64,000 bases of DNA from Xenorhabdus doucetiae (GTDB lineage: Bacteria; Pseudomonadota; Gammaproteobacteria; Enterobacterales; Enterobacteriaceae): the NCBI RefSeq assembly GCF_000968195.1, contig NZ_FO704550.1, positions 1,674,001-1,738,000 of the forward strand, in the 5' to 3' direction. A model generated the notes under the pieces. It was not told the origin of the DNA, ran no database searches, and worked only from the letters and a program-made list of their open reading frames with translations. Position 1 is the first letter of the stretch. Every line of letters starts with the position of its first letter. Both the position numbers and the translations under genes were made by a program. Below are positions 43,179 to 52,457 of the stretch, in pieces.

Positions 43179-44507
43179 ATGACCGTTTTCCCTCAACCCA
43201 AGCTAATACATGATAAGCACTTATCTGATCAAGAAATCAGGGAACAATATCGTTACTGGCGCCTGCATATTATGCTGAGTCTCTATGTGGGATATGCGCT
43301 GTTTTACTTTACCCGCAAAAGTTTTAACTATGCGATGCCCGCCATGATCACTGATCTCAGCCTTGATAAAGGGGAGATTGGCCTGATTGGGACGCTGTTT
43401 TATATCACTTATGGTTGTTCTAAATTTTTGTCAGGCATTATCTCTGATCGCTCTAATCCGCGTTATTTCATGGGCGTCGGGTTAATTGCCACGGGGATCA
43501 TTAATATCTTTTTTGGTCTGTCCAGTTCGATTGTGATGTTCACCTTTTTGTGGATATTAAATGCGTGGTTTCAGGGATGGGGAGCGCCGTCATGTGCCAA
43601 ATTGCTCACCAGTTGGTATTCTCGCTCAGAGCGGGGTTTTTGGTGGTCTTTATGGAATACGTCACACCATATAGGCAGTGCGCTAATTGCCCTGTTCATT
43701 AGTTTTTTGATGTTACATTTTAGCTGGCGGGAAGGCTTTATTGTGCCAGGCTGTTTAGCTATTCTGGCCGGAATATTTTTATGTTGGCGACTACGGGACA
43801 AGCCGACCACAATGGGGCTGCCGACCATTGGTCAATTTCGTAATGATCACTTAGAGAAGATACAGGAAAATCAAGGGCAAGGGTTAACGACCAAAGAAAT
43901 CCTGAAAACCTATGTGTTTTGCAATAAATATATCTGGCTGCTTTCATTGAGTTACGTTTTGGTCTATCTCGTTCGTACAGTCATTAACGATTGGGGAAAT
44001 CTCTATCTGACGGAATATCACCACTATGATTTAGTGAGTGCAAACGCGGTATTATCACTTTTTGAAGTTGGTGGCTTTGTCGGTTCGCTGGTGGCAGGGT
44101 GGGGATCTGATCGCGTGTTTGGCGGTAACCGTGGGCCAATGAACTTGATATTTGCGATGGGGATTTTTTTGTCCGTGGCGGCCTTGTGGCTGATGCCCGT
44201 GACTGGTTTGATTTTCCAATCCATTGGGTTTTTTACCATTGGTTTTTTCGTTTTTGGTCCGCAACTGTTGATTGGCATGGCGGCTGCGGAATGTTCTCAT
44301 AAAGATGCAGCGGGAGCCGCAACGGGGTTTGTTGGCCTCTTTGCTTATACTGGTGCGGCACTTGGCGGTTATCCTTTTGCGGTTATTTTAAAGCATTACC
44401 ACTGGACGGGGCTATTTATCACCATTTCTGTCTGTGCTGTCATGATAGGTTTATTATTACTACCGTTTTTGCAAGCGCAATTTTCCAGGCAAAGAGTACA
44501 GCACTAA
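43179..44507 (+). CDS. uhpC: UhpC sugar-phosphate sensor
   Basis: A 442-residue MFS protein related to UhpT that senses external glucose-6-phosphate and controls UhpB. Family features: YFTRKSFNYAMPAM, KFLSGIISDRSNPRYFMG, WFQGWGAPSCAKLLTSWYSRSERG (in parts). It starts 9 bp after uhpB, so uhpABC is one operon. Confidence 0.94.
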   Translation: MTVFPQPKLIHDKHLSDQEIREQYRYWRLHIMLSLYVGYALFYFTRKSFNYAMPAMITDLSLDKGEIGLIGTLFYITYGCSKFLSGIISDRSNPRYFMGVGLIATGIINIFFGLSSSIVMFTFLWILNAWFQGWGAPSCAKLLTSWYSRSERGFWWSLWNTSHHIGSALIALFISFLMLHFSWREGFIVPGCLAILAGIFLCWRLRDKPTTMGLPTIGQFRNDHLEKIQENQGQGLTTKEILKTYVFCNKYIWLLSLSYVLVYLVRTVINDWGNLYLTEYHHYDLVSANAVLSLFEVGGFVGSLVAGWGSDRVFGGNRGPMNLIFAMGIFLSVAALWLMPVTGLIFQSIGFFTIGFFVFGPQLLIGMAAAECSHKDAAGAATGFVGLFAYTGAALGGYPFAVILKHYHWTGLFITISVCAVMIGLLLLPFLQAQFSRQRVQH

Positions 44508-44615
44508 TAATTTAGCGCTGAAAATAGTCAATTCAATTTCTTTAGCTTAGCAAAATAATGGGGGACAAAAATATGCTATAGTACGCCCCTGATTTTTCCT
44601 ACCCAGCGAAATGTT

Positions 44616-45425
44616 ATGTCTTATCAATGTCCTTTATGTCACTCACCCTTACTGTTTGCTCACCATCAATGGCGTTGCGAAAACAATCACCAGTTTGATT
44701 GTGCAAAAGAAGGGTACGTTAATTTACTGCCTGTGCAGCATAAACGCTCAAAAGAACCGGGTGACAGTGTGGAGATGATGCAGGCAAGAAGGGCGTTTCT
44801 GCATTCAGGCCATTATTGGGCGCTGCAACAAAAAGCGATTGAATTGCTTAACGCATATTTACCCGAAGGCGCGGAAACTTTGCTGGATATTGGTTGTGGT
44901 GAAGGTTATTACACCGCCGCAGTGCAGGAACAGTTGCAGCGGAAATTGGCGGTATATGGATTGGATGTGGCGAAAGTTGCAGTCCGCTATGGTGCCAAGC
45001 GTTATCCTGAGGTTAATTTTTGCGTGGCATCCAGCCATCGGCTGCCATTTGCGGATAGCTCACTGGATGGTATCTTGCGGATTTATGCCCCTTGCAAGGC
45101 CGCGGAATTGGCCAGGGTAGTAAAAACAGCGGGTATTGTGCTGACGGTGACACCGGGTCCTCGCCACCTGTATCAATTGAAGGAGCTGATTTATCAGGAA
45201 GTGCATTTGCATCCTGAAAATCATGAACAGTGGGAAGCGTTTGAATTAATTTCAACTGAAACGTTGGCCTACGCTATGTCATTGAGTGGTGAACAAGCTC
45301 ATCATTTATTGCAGATGACGCCTTTTGCCTGGCGGGCATCAGACGAAGTAAAAACGCAGTTAATATCGAAAGAACAGTTTAATTGTGAAGCCGATTTCAC
45401 GCTAAAAGTATATCGACGCATCTGA
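44616..45425 (+). CDS. rlmA: 23S rRNA m1G745 methyltransferase
   Basis: A 269-residue SAM-dependent enzyme methylating G745 of 23S rRNA. The N-terminal zinc site is C5-x2-C8...C21-x3-H25 (YQCPLCHSP, RCENNHQFD). SAM motif I is LLDIGCGEGYYT near residue 90. Downstream of mntP's promoter side and adjacent to yobD-mntP as in E. coli. Confidence 0.94.
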   Translation: MSYQCPLCHSPLLFAHHQWRCENNHQFDCAKEGYVNLLPVQHKRSKEPGDSVEMMQARRAFLHSGHYWALQQKAIELLNAYLPEGAETLLDIGCGEGYYTAAVQEQLQRKLAVYGLDVAKVAVRYGAKRYPEVNFCVASSHRLPFADSSLDGILRIYAPCKAAELARVVKTAGIVLTVTPGPRHLYQLKELIYQEVHLHPENHEQWEAFELISTETLAYAMSLSGEQAHHLLQMTPFAWRASDEVKTQLISKEQFNCEADFTLKVYRRI

Positions 45426-45572
45426 TAATAAAAAACGACTGCGATCGGATTAAACTGTATAAGTGTAGTGGCAAGGGAAAGCAATGCCGGAATATAGCGA
45501 ACGATATTCCGGTTGATGTACAGTTAATAAAACTGCTATTCGAAAGTGAGAGTATTGGCAATAAATAATGGC

Positions 45573-46157
45573 TTATTCTGCATACATAAATAAATTAAGG
45601 TGTTCGAATAATATATTGAAGCCAATGGCAATTAAAACCAATCCCCCAATTAATTCGGCTTTTTTACCTAATAGCGGGCCAATATAGCGACCAATTAACA
45701 TGCCTAATGTCGCCATAATCATCGTCATAAGACCGATTGTCATTGCGGTGTGAAGAATATCAACTTGCAGGAAAGCAAGCCCGACACCGATTGCCATCGC
45801 ATCCAAACTGGTGGCAATGGCAGTAAAGACTAATGTCGTTGAACTGTAGCGTTGAGGCGTGGCCTTACGGGAAATTTCAGGCTCGTGCTTGAAACCATTG
45901 ATGATCATTCGGCAGCCAAGAATCAACAGTAAGGAAAAGGCAATCCAATGATCCCATTCCATAATATATTGGCTGGCATACAGGCCCAATGACCAACCAA
46001 TTAAGGGAGTACAGGCTTCGACCAAACCAAAAATAATACCGGTACGGATAGCTTCGCGGAAATTAGGTCGGTGCAGGGCGGCACCTTTTCCTACGGCAGC
46101 GGCAAAAGCATCCATAGAAAGGGCGAGCGCGAGAATAAGTGTTGCGTAAAGATTCAT
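45573..46157 (-). CDS. mntP: Manganese efflux pump
   Basis: A 194-residue, six-TM exporter of Mn(II). MNLYATLILALALSMDAFAAAVGKGAAL and SLDAMAIGVGLAF carry the conserved Asp residues. The start at 46157 is preceded by GAGG, which forms the last strand of the riboswitch, so translation is controlled by the RNA. The 12-codon longer frame from 46193 runs inside the riboswitch and is rejected. Confidence 0.95.
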   Translation of the reverse strand: MNLYATLILALALSMDAFAAAVGKGAALHRPNFREAIRTGIIFGLVEACTPLIGWSLGLYASQYIMEWDHWIAFSLLLILGCRMIINGFKHEPEISRKATPQRYSSTTLVFTAIATSLDAMAIGVGLAFLQVDILHTAMTIGLMTMIMATLGMLIGRYIGPLLGKKAELIGGLVLIAIGFNILFEHLNLFMYAE

Positions 46158-46162
46158 CAAAA

Positions 46163-46350
46163 TAGCCTCGGCTGGGTGATTCCATATACACACAACGCAC
46201 CCCCAACCTATGGCGCTGTTATGTGTCTATGGTCTTGCCAACCGATTTATACCCGTATAGGTTCTTTAGGCATTCGTACCACGTTTTATTTCAAACGAGC
46301 ATGTTGATACGAATATTCCAGCGATTTTCTGGAACAGGCTACTCCCCAAT
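46163..46350 (-). promoter_or_regulatory. yybP-ykoY manganese riboswitch
   Basis: On the minus strand the leader begins ATTGGGGAGTAGCC, contains TCAACATGCTCGTT, GGTTGGCAAGACCA and GGTTGGGGGTGCG, and ends GGAATCACCCAGCCGAGGC next to the mntP start. These blocks match the E. coli mntP leader in order. Mn(II) binding frees the GAGG ribosome site. A promoter TACTTT-17-TATGAT lies just upstream (46367-46395). Confidence 0.92.
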
Positions 46351-46421
46351 GACTGTAGCGGACGATATCATATTTAGCCTAAAAGGCAAAAAGTATTTCG
46401 CCCTATTTCAAATATGAAAAT

Positions 46422-46440
46422 GATAATGCGTATCGTTATC
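46422..46440 (-). promoter_or_regulatory. Fur-like box upstream of mntP
   Basis: GATAATGCGTATCGTTATC agrees with the 19-bp Fur consensus at 15 positions. It is about 30 bp upstream of the proposed -35 of mntP. Confidence 0.6.
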
Positions 46441-46451
46441 TTCTTATTCAT

Positions 46452-46482
46452 ATTATCTCCTCCGCGGTGCGGGGGAGATAAT
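46452..46482. repeat. Palindrome copy 1 (3' of yobD)
   Basis: 14-bp stem ATTATCTCCTCCGC / GCGGGGGAGATAAT with loop GGT, one G-U pair. No T-run follows on either strand. Nearly the same as the palindrome at 47022-47054. Confidence 0.7.
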
Positions 46483-46521
46483 TAAGGCATCTTGAAATAC
46501 GACGAGGGTGAATAAGTGAAA

Positions 46522-46980
46522 TTATTTGTTGTTGATAAGAAATTGATAAATTTTTTCTAAATCATCCAAATTTGTTACTGAGAGATATATTTTATGCGGC
46601 GCTAAGTCCATCATAAGAATACCATCTTCAGACAAATTCATGGCTTTAATGCTTTCATAAGAAAAAAAATGGTTCGCATAATAAAAACCGTCTTTTTTGA
46701 AGATTAATTTCGGTGAGCGAATATAACCTAAGTATAATGTCACCAGAATGGTAAATGACAATAAATAAGTCGTGAACTGGCTGCCATGTGAGGTAATATT
46801 ATTGTAAATAACAATGGCAATCAAAACGATAAAGATCAGGGCATCAATCCGCTGTTTTCTTTTAAGTTTGATATTTAACAACGTCTTGCCTTTGAGCTGA
46901 TTGATAATAAATTCATCATAAATCGCAAAAGCGAGCATGAATACAATCAAAACTATCAAAACAATATCATGCAAACCCAT
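46522..46980 (-). CDS. yobD: YobD family (UPF0266) membrane protein
   Basis: A 152-residue inner-membrane protein with three TM segments (first at 5-22, then a pair around 48-85) and a soluble C-terminal part that ends DLEKIYQFLINNK. Position between manZ and mntP matches E. coli yobD. Function unknown. Confidence 0.88.
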   Translation of the reverse strand: MGLHDIVLIVLIVFMLAFAIYDEFIINQLKGKTLLNIKLKRKQRIDALIFIVLIAIVIYNNITSHGSQFTTYLLSFTILVTLYLGYIRSPKLIFKKDGFYYANHFFSYESIKAMNLSEDGILMMDLAPHKIYLSVTNLDDLEKIYQFLINNK

Positions 46981-47021
46981 TTTTAATCCCTATTTTCATC
47001 GTGCGTGGGCTTCGTCATATT

Positions 47022-47054
47022 TTATTATCTCCCCGCGTTGCGAGGAGATAATAA
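47022..47054. repeat. Palindrome copy 2 (3' of manZ)
   Basis: 15-bp stem TTATTATCTCCCCGC / GCGAGGAGATAATAA with loop GTT and one mismatch. Shares its core with copy 1; could stabilise the manXYZ mRNA end. Confidence 0.7.
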
Positions 47055-47084
47055 GCGACTTTTGTCATGCGGCAATAAATCGAT

Positions 47085-47933
47085 CTAGCCGAGGAAACCA
47101 AAACGGAAACCGACGATCCCCAGCACGAAAAAGCCCACGATAATCCATAATGGGTTGACTTTTTTCCGCAGCAACCACATACAGCCGAAGGTTAATAACA
47201 ACGGCATGAGGCCGGGCATTAATTGATCGAGGATGGTTTGTACGGTCGTGATTTTCATCTCACCCGTGACCGGGTCAGGCAGTTCTGAAACCACGAGCGG
47301 AATATTCACTTTGGTCCATTTATTGACCAGTGCTCCCATGACAAACAGACCCAGAATTGACGCGCCTTCCGTCATTTTCTGCAAGAAGCCACCGCCCATA
47401 TCTTTAACGATATCCAATCCTTTTTGGTAGCCATAAGCGATACCTAAGTAACGGGTCAGTAACCGGACTAAGTTAAACAGGAGGAAAAATAGCACAGGGC
47501 CCATCCAGCTACCACTCATGGCAATTCCGGCACCCAGCGCGGCGAAGACGGGACGAACGGTTCCCCAGAAAATAGGGTCACCGACTCCTGCCAGCGGGCC
47601 CATCAAACCGACTTTGATACCGTTGATAGCACCGTCATCAATGTCAGCGCCATTGGCACGCTGCTCTTCCATTGCCATCGTGACACCCAGAATAGGCGCC
47701 GCCACATAAGGATGAGTATTAAAAAATTCCATGTGCCGTTTGAGGGCTTGCTTCCTTTCTTCGGTATTCTCTGGATACAAACGACGAATGGCAGGGATCA
47801 TTGAGAAGCAAAAACCGAGAGCCTGCATCCGTTCAAAGTTCCATGAACCTTGAAACAGGTTAGAGCGGAGGAATACACCGCGAATATCGCTGCGTGTCAG
47901 CTTCTTCTGACCCATATTTGTTGTCTCTGACAT
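47085..47933 (-). CDS. manZ: PTS mannose IID component
   Basis: A 282-residue membrane component of the mannose-family PTS (mannose, glucose, glucosamine uptake). KLTRSDIRGVFLRSNLFQGSWNFERMQALGFCFSMIPAIRRLYP (in parts) is diagnostic, and the C-terminal helix LWIIVGFFVLGIVGFRFGFLG ends the protein. Last gene of manXYZ. Confidence 0.96.
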   Translation of the reverse strand: MSETTNMGQKKLTRSDIRGVFLRSNLFQGSWNFERMQALGFCFSMIPAIRRLYPENTEERKQALKRHMEFFNTHPYVAAPILGVTMAMEEQRANGADIDDGAINGIKVGLMGPLAGVGDPIFWGTVRPVFAALGAGIAMSGSWMGPVLFFLLFNLVRLLTRYLGIAYGYQKGLDIVKDMGGGFLQKMTEGASILGLFVMGALVNKWTKVNIPLVVSELPDPVTGEMKITTVQTILDQLMPGLMPLLLTFGCMWLLRKKVNPLWIIVGFFVLGIVGFRFGFLG

Positions 47934-47946
47934 GTTATTGATCCTC

Positions 47947-48747
47947 TTAGTCTAATTCGTTATCAAGGTCGTTTGCGGCATGGCCAGCAGGAGCGGCTGC
48001 CTGTGATTGATTGTATTTTGGGCTAAGCTGGATATACAGGATTGCCATAACAATACCAATCATGCCTAATGCAACCAGGTTGAAGTCAGTGAACGCCGCC
48101 GTGACGAAGCCGAGATAGAAGAAAGGCATCAGATAACCCGCGCGCATCATGTTAATCACCATGGCATAACCGACAACCACGATCATACCGCCGGCGATAT
48201 TCAGGCCGCTGGTGACGACTTCGGGAATGGAGTTTAACATGTGCTGAACTTCAGAGGTGCCGACGGATATCGCAACAATCAGGGCAGGGATGGCGATCCG
48301 CATGGCTTGCAGCATTAACGCTGAAATGTGAAGAACGCTGATCGCACGAAGATTGCCGTTTTCTGCCGCTTTATCGGCCGCGTGTTGGAAACCCACCGTC
48401 AAGGTACGGACAAGGATCGTCAAAACTTGACCTGCCGCCGCCAGAGGAATGGCTAACGCAATACCGGCACCGACATCTTGCCCACCTGCGATAACCAGAA
48501 TAGTCGAAATGATGGAGGCCAATGCAGCATCGGGAGCGACGGCGGCACCGATATTCATCCAGCCAAGGGCAATCATCTCCAGTGTACCGCCGATGATAAT
48601 GCCGGTTTTCACATCGCCGAGCACTAAGCCGATTAATGTACAAGCAATCAACGGGCGGTGAAATTGAAATTCATCAAGAATGGAACCCATACCTGCAATA
48701 CAGGCAACGATGAATATCAACACAAGTTGAACAACGGTAATGTCCAT
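47947..48747 (-). CDS. manY: PTS mannose IIC component
   Basis: A 266-residue sugar channel component with several TM helices (MDITVVQLVLIFIVACIAGMGSILDEFQFHRPL start). It works with IID (ManZ) as the membrane complex, which is also the entry point for some phages and bacteriocins. 13 bp before manZ. Confidence 0.96.
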   Translation of the reverse strand: MDITVVQLVLIFIVACIAGMGSILDEFQFHRPLIACTLIGLVLGDVKTGIIIGGTLEMIALGWMNIGAAVAPDAALASIISTILVIAGGQDVGAGIALAIPLAAAGQVLTILVRTLTVGFQHAADKAAENGNLRAISVLHISALMLQAMRIAIPALIVAISVGTSEVQHMLNSIPEVVTSGLNIAGGMIVVVGYAMVINMMRAGYLMPFFYLGFVTAAFTDFNLVALGMIGIVMAILYIQLSPKYNQSQAAAPAGHAANDLDNELD

Positions 48748-48830
48748 TGTTTTTCTCCTGTAACCAAATGTAATTTGGTAAGAATTTTGTTATTCAGTAA
48801 TGGTGAGTAAAGTGACATCTGTTGTTATTT

Positions 48831-49811
48831 TTAAACTTTTTTCAGCAGATCCATCATGTTCAATCGAGTATCACTGGCAACCTTGCGGGCTTCAAGTTCT
48901 ATACCGCGAGCGTTCAGTTTCCCAAAGGCGTCAATGTCAGTTTGATCAACGGAAATGGCGTTGTTGATCTGGGTTTTTCCTTGACGGAAAGCCATGCCAC
49001 CGATGTTGATGGATTCAATGGCGACACCTCCTTCGACAATACGCAGGACATCGGTTGGATTGGTGAATAACAGCATAACGCGTTCACCGGCATATTTGGG
49101 ATTGTTGTAAACCCGAACGCATTTGGCAACGTCGATAACATGTGCGCTGACACCGGGAGGTGCAACTTGTTTCAACAAAGTAGCACGCACCGTATCTTGG
49201 GCAACGTCATCACTGACCACGATGATGCGCTTGACGTTAGTTTCTTTCGTCCAGCGGGTAGCAACTTGACCGTGGATAAGGCGATCATCAATACGTGCGA
49301 GGGCAATCTTCATATGGCCGCCCGCAGAAGTTGTTGCAATGGGGGTTGCTGAAACAGCAGGTGCAGCGGTTGGTTTGACAGGCTCAGGTTTTGCAGTTTC
49401 TTCTTCTTCAGCTTGTACGGTTTTAAGCGCCCGGATACCTTCTCTGCCGGTTTCCAATGCAACGGAAACCAGCTCTTCCATAGAAGGATCATCATCACGG
49501 CACATGAACGCTTCAACCAGCATCGGGACATTTACCCCCGTGACGATTTCGTAGTTATCTTTATCAAGCACAATACGGTTTGCGGCATTGAATGGACTTC
49601 CGCCCCAGGTATCGACGAAAAACAGAACGCCTTGCCCTGTATCCAGCGACTTCAGTTTTTCATTGTATTTCTCGAATAACGTATCAGCATTTTCACCGGA
49701 TACAAAGTCGATATAAGAGACATTTTCCTGTTCTCCAATCAACATCTCTGTGGTACGCAGCAGTTGTTCTGCCGCCGCCCCGTGTGTGCCAATCATAATG
49801 GCTATACTCAC
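48831..49811 (-). CDS. manX: PTS mannose IIAB component
   Basis: A 326-residue cytosolic phosphotransfer protein. The IIA domain has H10 (IGTHG), the IIB domain H180 (DDRLIHGQVATRW), joined by an Ala/Pro-rich linker (about residues 135-166). The start is GTG with AAGGGGAAAAC before it, as in E. coli. The 543-bp upstream gap should hold the operon promoter. Confidence 0.96.
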   Translation of the reverse strand: MSIAIMIGTHGAAAEQLLRTTEMLIGEQENVSYIDFVSGENADTLFEKYNEKLKSLDTGQGVLFFVDTWGGSPFNAANRIVLDKDNYEIVTGVNVPMLVEAFMCRDDDPSMEELVSVALETGREGIRALKTVQAEEEETAKPEPVKPTAAPAVSATPIATTSAGGHMKIALARIDDRLIHGQVATRWTKETNVKRIIVVSDDVAQDTVRATLLKQVAPPGVSAHVIDVAKCVRVYNNPKYAGERVMLLFTNPTDVLRIVEGGVAIESINIGGMAFRQGKTQINNAISVDQTDIDAFGKLNARGIELEARKVASDTRLNMMDLLKKV

Positions 49812-50354
49812 TTGTTTTCCCCTTTCTATAACAATTGAACTTAAAACTACTGCAAGCTCACACTCAATATTTCTAATGTATTGAACTTCCTATCAATCAA
49901 AAGGATAGTCACGAATATAAAACTGTATGGAAAATACACTGAAAATTTCATTTCCCGTGGTTTTATATTTTGTTACATAAGAAAATATGTCATTAGATTA
50001 TCATTTGCAGCCTTTAAGAAAATTGCTGTCAGTCAGAAAAATTAAGACAGACTGTTTTGACAGGCTAAAACGATGTTTTATTCTTTGTAAATAGAAATTA
50101 TAGATTTTAAATACTGTAAATTTGCATGTTATGGGTTTTTATCTCTGTTTCCGGTAACATTTTATTAATTTCTTCATAAAAAAATCGTGATATTTTTAGC
50201 GGAAAATGGAAAATAATGTACTTTGTTAATTCGTTTCAGCCAAAAAAAATATCCCCACCAAATGGCAGGGATATTATTTAGGCTAGCATGTAGATATGGC
50301 AAAAAAACAGTCAAAAATATCGCTCATCACAAGATCAGTGAGTGATACCTTATA
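49812..50354. other. Intergenic region between manX and sdaA
   Basis: 543 bp, AT-rich. It contains the manX leader (right after 49811) and the sdaA terminator near its upper end. I could not identify a clear CRP or Mlc site. No gene seen. Confidence 0.5.
50245..50278 (-). terminator. Terminator of sdaA
   Basis: Minus strand AATATCCC-type stem (AATATCCC/GGGATATT, 50248-50275) followed by a T8 run. Confidence 0.85.
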
Positions 50355-51719
50355 TTAGTCACACTGAACTTTAATCGCCAAACCCCCGCGTGAAGTTTCA
50401 CGGTATTTCGCGTTCATGTCCTTGCCGGTTTCATACATGGTTTCAATCACTTTATCGAGAGAAACCCGCGGTTCACTGGTACGGCGGAGTGCCATGCGGG
50501 CAGCATTGATCGCTTTGACTGAAGCGATCGCATTACGTTCAATGCAGGGAACTTGCACTTGTCCCGCGACAGGGTCACAAGTCAGGCCGAGGTTATGTTC
50601 CATGCCAATTTCTGCTGCGATGCAAACCTGTTCAGGGCTGGCGCCAAGTAATTCTGCAATGCCGGCCGCCGCCATCGAACACGCAACGCCAACTTCACCC
50701 TGACAGCCAACTTCCGCACCAGAAATAGAAGCATTCATCTTATACAGGATGCCGATGGCACCAGACGCCAGGAAATAGCGGGTGTACAGTTCCGGTGTCA
50801 CCGGTTCAATGCAGTGGTTGTAATAGGCCAGGACGGCAGGGACGATACCACATGCCCCATTGGTTGGTGCGGTAACAACACGGCCGCCGGCGGCGTTTTC
50901 TTCATTGACGGCCAGGGCAAACATATTGATTAAATCAACCACATTCATTGGGTCATTAGACAATTTGTTTGAGGATGTCAGCATACGGTGCAAGGCTGCT
51001 GCACGGCGGGGAACACGCAAGGGGCCTGGCAAAACCCCTTCGGTGTTCAGGCCACGTTCAATACAGGCCTGCATGGTTGCCCAGACATCCGCGAAATACT
51101 CAGCAATTTCTTCTTTGCTGTGTAAATCCAACTCATTTTTCATCATCAAGCCAGAAAGAGACAAGCCTGTCTTATTACAGTTCATCAGCAATTCTGCCGC
51201 CGAACTGTAAGGGTAAGAAACAGGTTTGGAATCTTGGGATGGCTTGCCAAAATGTTCTTCATCAATAATAAAACCACCACCGATAGAGTAGTAGGTTTTG
51301 CTGTAAACTTTTTCGTCACCGGCGAACGCATGAATTTGCATGCCGTTTTCGTGCAGTGATAGGTTATCGCTACGGAAGTTCATACCGCCATCGCGAGGAA
51401 AATCGACTTCGTGTAAACCATTTGCCAGCGGCAAACGTTCAGTTTGCTCAACATCACGAATAAAACCTGGAATTGAATCAATATCAACGGTTGCCGGCAT
51501 ATTACCTGCCAAACCCATGATGATAGCGATATCCGTATGGTGACCTTTCCCGGTTAATGAAAGTGAGCCGTACACATCAACAGCTACACGCGTGATAGAG
51601 GACATTACCCCCTGGTTTACAAGATCATCGACAAATTGTTTGCCTGCTTTCATAGGACCAACAGTATGAGAGCTGGATGGGCCAATACCCACCTTAAACA
51701 TGTCGAAAACGCTAATCAC
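50355..51719 (-). CDS. sdaA: L-serine dehydratase 1
   Basis: A 454-residue iron-sulfur enzyme deaminating L-serine to pyruvate and ammonia. The N-terminal SDH beta domain begins VFDMFKVGIGPSSSHTVGPM. The alpha domain carries APTNGACGIVPAV and the cluster cysteines in VGCQGEVGVACSMAAA and GLTCDPVAGQVQVPCIERN. Full length; downstream of pabB-nudL in the same direction. Confidence 0.96.
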   Translation of the reverse strand: MISVFDMFKVGIGPSSSHTVGPMKAGKQFVDDLVNQGVMSSITRVAVDVYGSLSLTGKGHHTDIAIIMGLAGNMPATVDIDSIPGFIRDVEQTERLPLANGLHEVDFPRDGGMNFRSDNLSLHENGMQIHAFAGDEKVYSKTYYSIGGGFIIDEEHFGKPSQDSKPVSYPYSSAAELLMNCNKTGLSLSGLMMKNELDLHSKEEIAEYFADVWATMQACIERGLNTEGVLPGPLRVPRRAAALHRMLTSSNKLSNDPMNVVDLINMFALAVNEENAAGGRVVTAPTNGACGIVPAVLAYYNHCIEPVTPELYTRYFLASGAIGILYKMNASISGAEVGCQGEVGVACSMAAAGIAELLGASPEQVCIAAEIGMEHNLGLTCDPVAGQVQVPCIERNAIASVKAINAARMALRRTSEPRVSLDKVIETMYETGKDMNAKYRETSRGGLAIKVQCD

Positions 51720-51887
51720 GCCAGACTCCTTTAAGAAGAAAGAGATATAGTTATTTATATAAAGCGCGCTACTTTACTGTTATTTGGTAGTGTTGATAAA
51801 GGAGTTTACAGTTTTTTTTTAATTATAATAGCAATTGATATGATTATGGATAAGTAATGCACAGTTTTATGGCATTTTTTGTCCAGT

Positions 51888-52457
51888 TCAGGATGTTTTT
51901 TGCACTTGCTGCGCTAAACGATAAATAATAGCCGCGGTTAATCCCCAAATCATATGCTCCTGATGCCAGTAAAAATAGACCCGGCGCTGCTGGTTGCGAC
52001 GTTTTATATCCAGATAGCGATAATGGGGCAGGGAAAGGGCATCAGACAAGGGAATTTCAAAAATGCCGGCGACTTCGGCTGGATTGGTTCGAAAAACGAT
52101 AGGTTCGGCAACCAGCCCAATGACCGGAGTCACACAATAACCGCCGATACTGTCCAACGGGGCTAATTGCCCCAGTATTTGCACTTTATTCTGCGGCAGG
52201 CTGACTTCTTCTTCTGCCTCACGCAAGGCAGTAGCAATCAGGGAAGCGTCTTCCGGATCTGCCGCTCCGCCGGGAAAAGCAATTTGCCCCGCATGGGAGC
52301 GGAGATGTGCGGAGCGTTGAGTGAGTAACAGCGTGGGTTCTGGCTTACATATGATCGGCAATAACACCGCAGCATTCCGTGGGTTGTGCGCCAAATGTGC
52401 CGGCCGTGCAGGAAGCTGTAATTGAAACCGATGGATGAAGTCAGAAATCGATATCAT
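51888..52457 (-). CDS. nudL: NudL-type CoA pyrophosphatase
   Basis: A 189-residue Nudix hydrolase. The CoA motif LLTQRSAHLRSHAGQIAFPGG precedes the Nudix box (GAADPEDASLIATALREAEEEV). Predicted to hydrolyse CoA and short acyl-CoA. It overlaps pabB by 4 bp. Confidence 0.93.
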   Translation of the reverse strand: MISISDFIHRFQLQLPARPAHLAHNPRNAAVLLPIICKPEPTLLLTQRSAHLRSHAGQIAFPGGAADPEDASLIATALREAEEEVSLPQNKVQILGQLAPLDSIGGYCVTPVIGLVAEPIVFRTNPAEVAGIFEIPLSDALSLPHYRYLDIKRRNQQRRVYFYWHQEHMIWGLTAAIIYRLAQQVQKTS

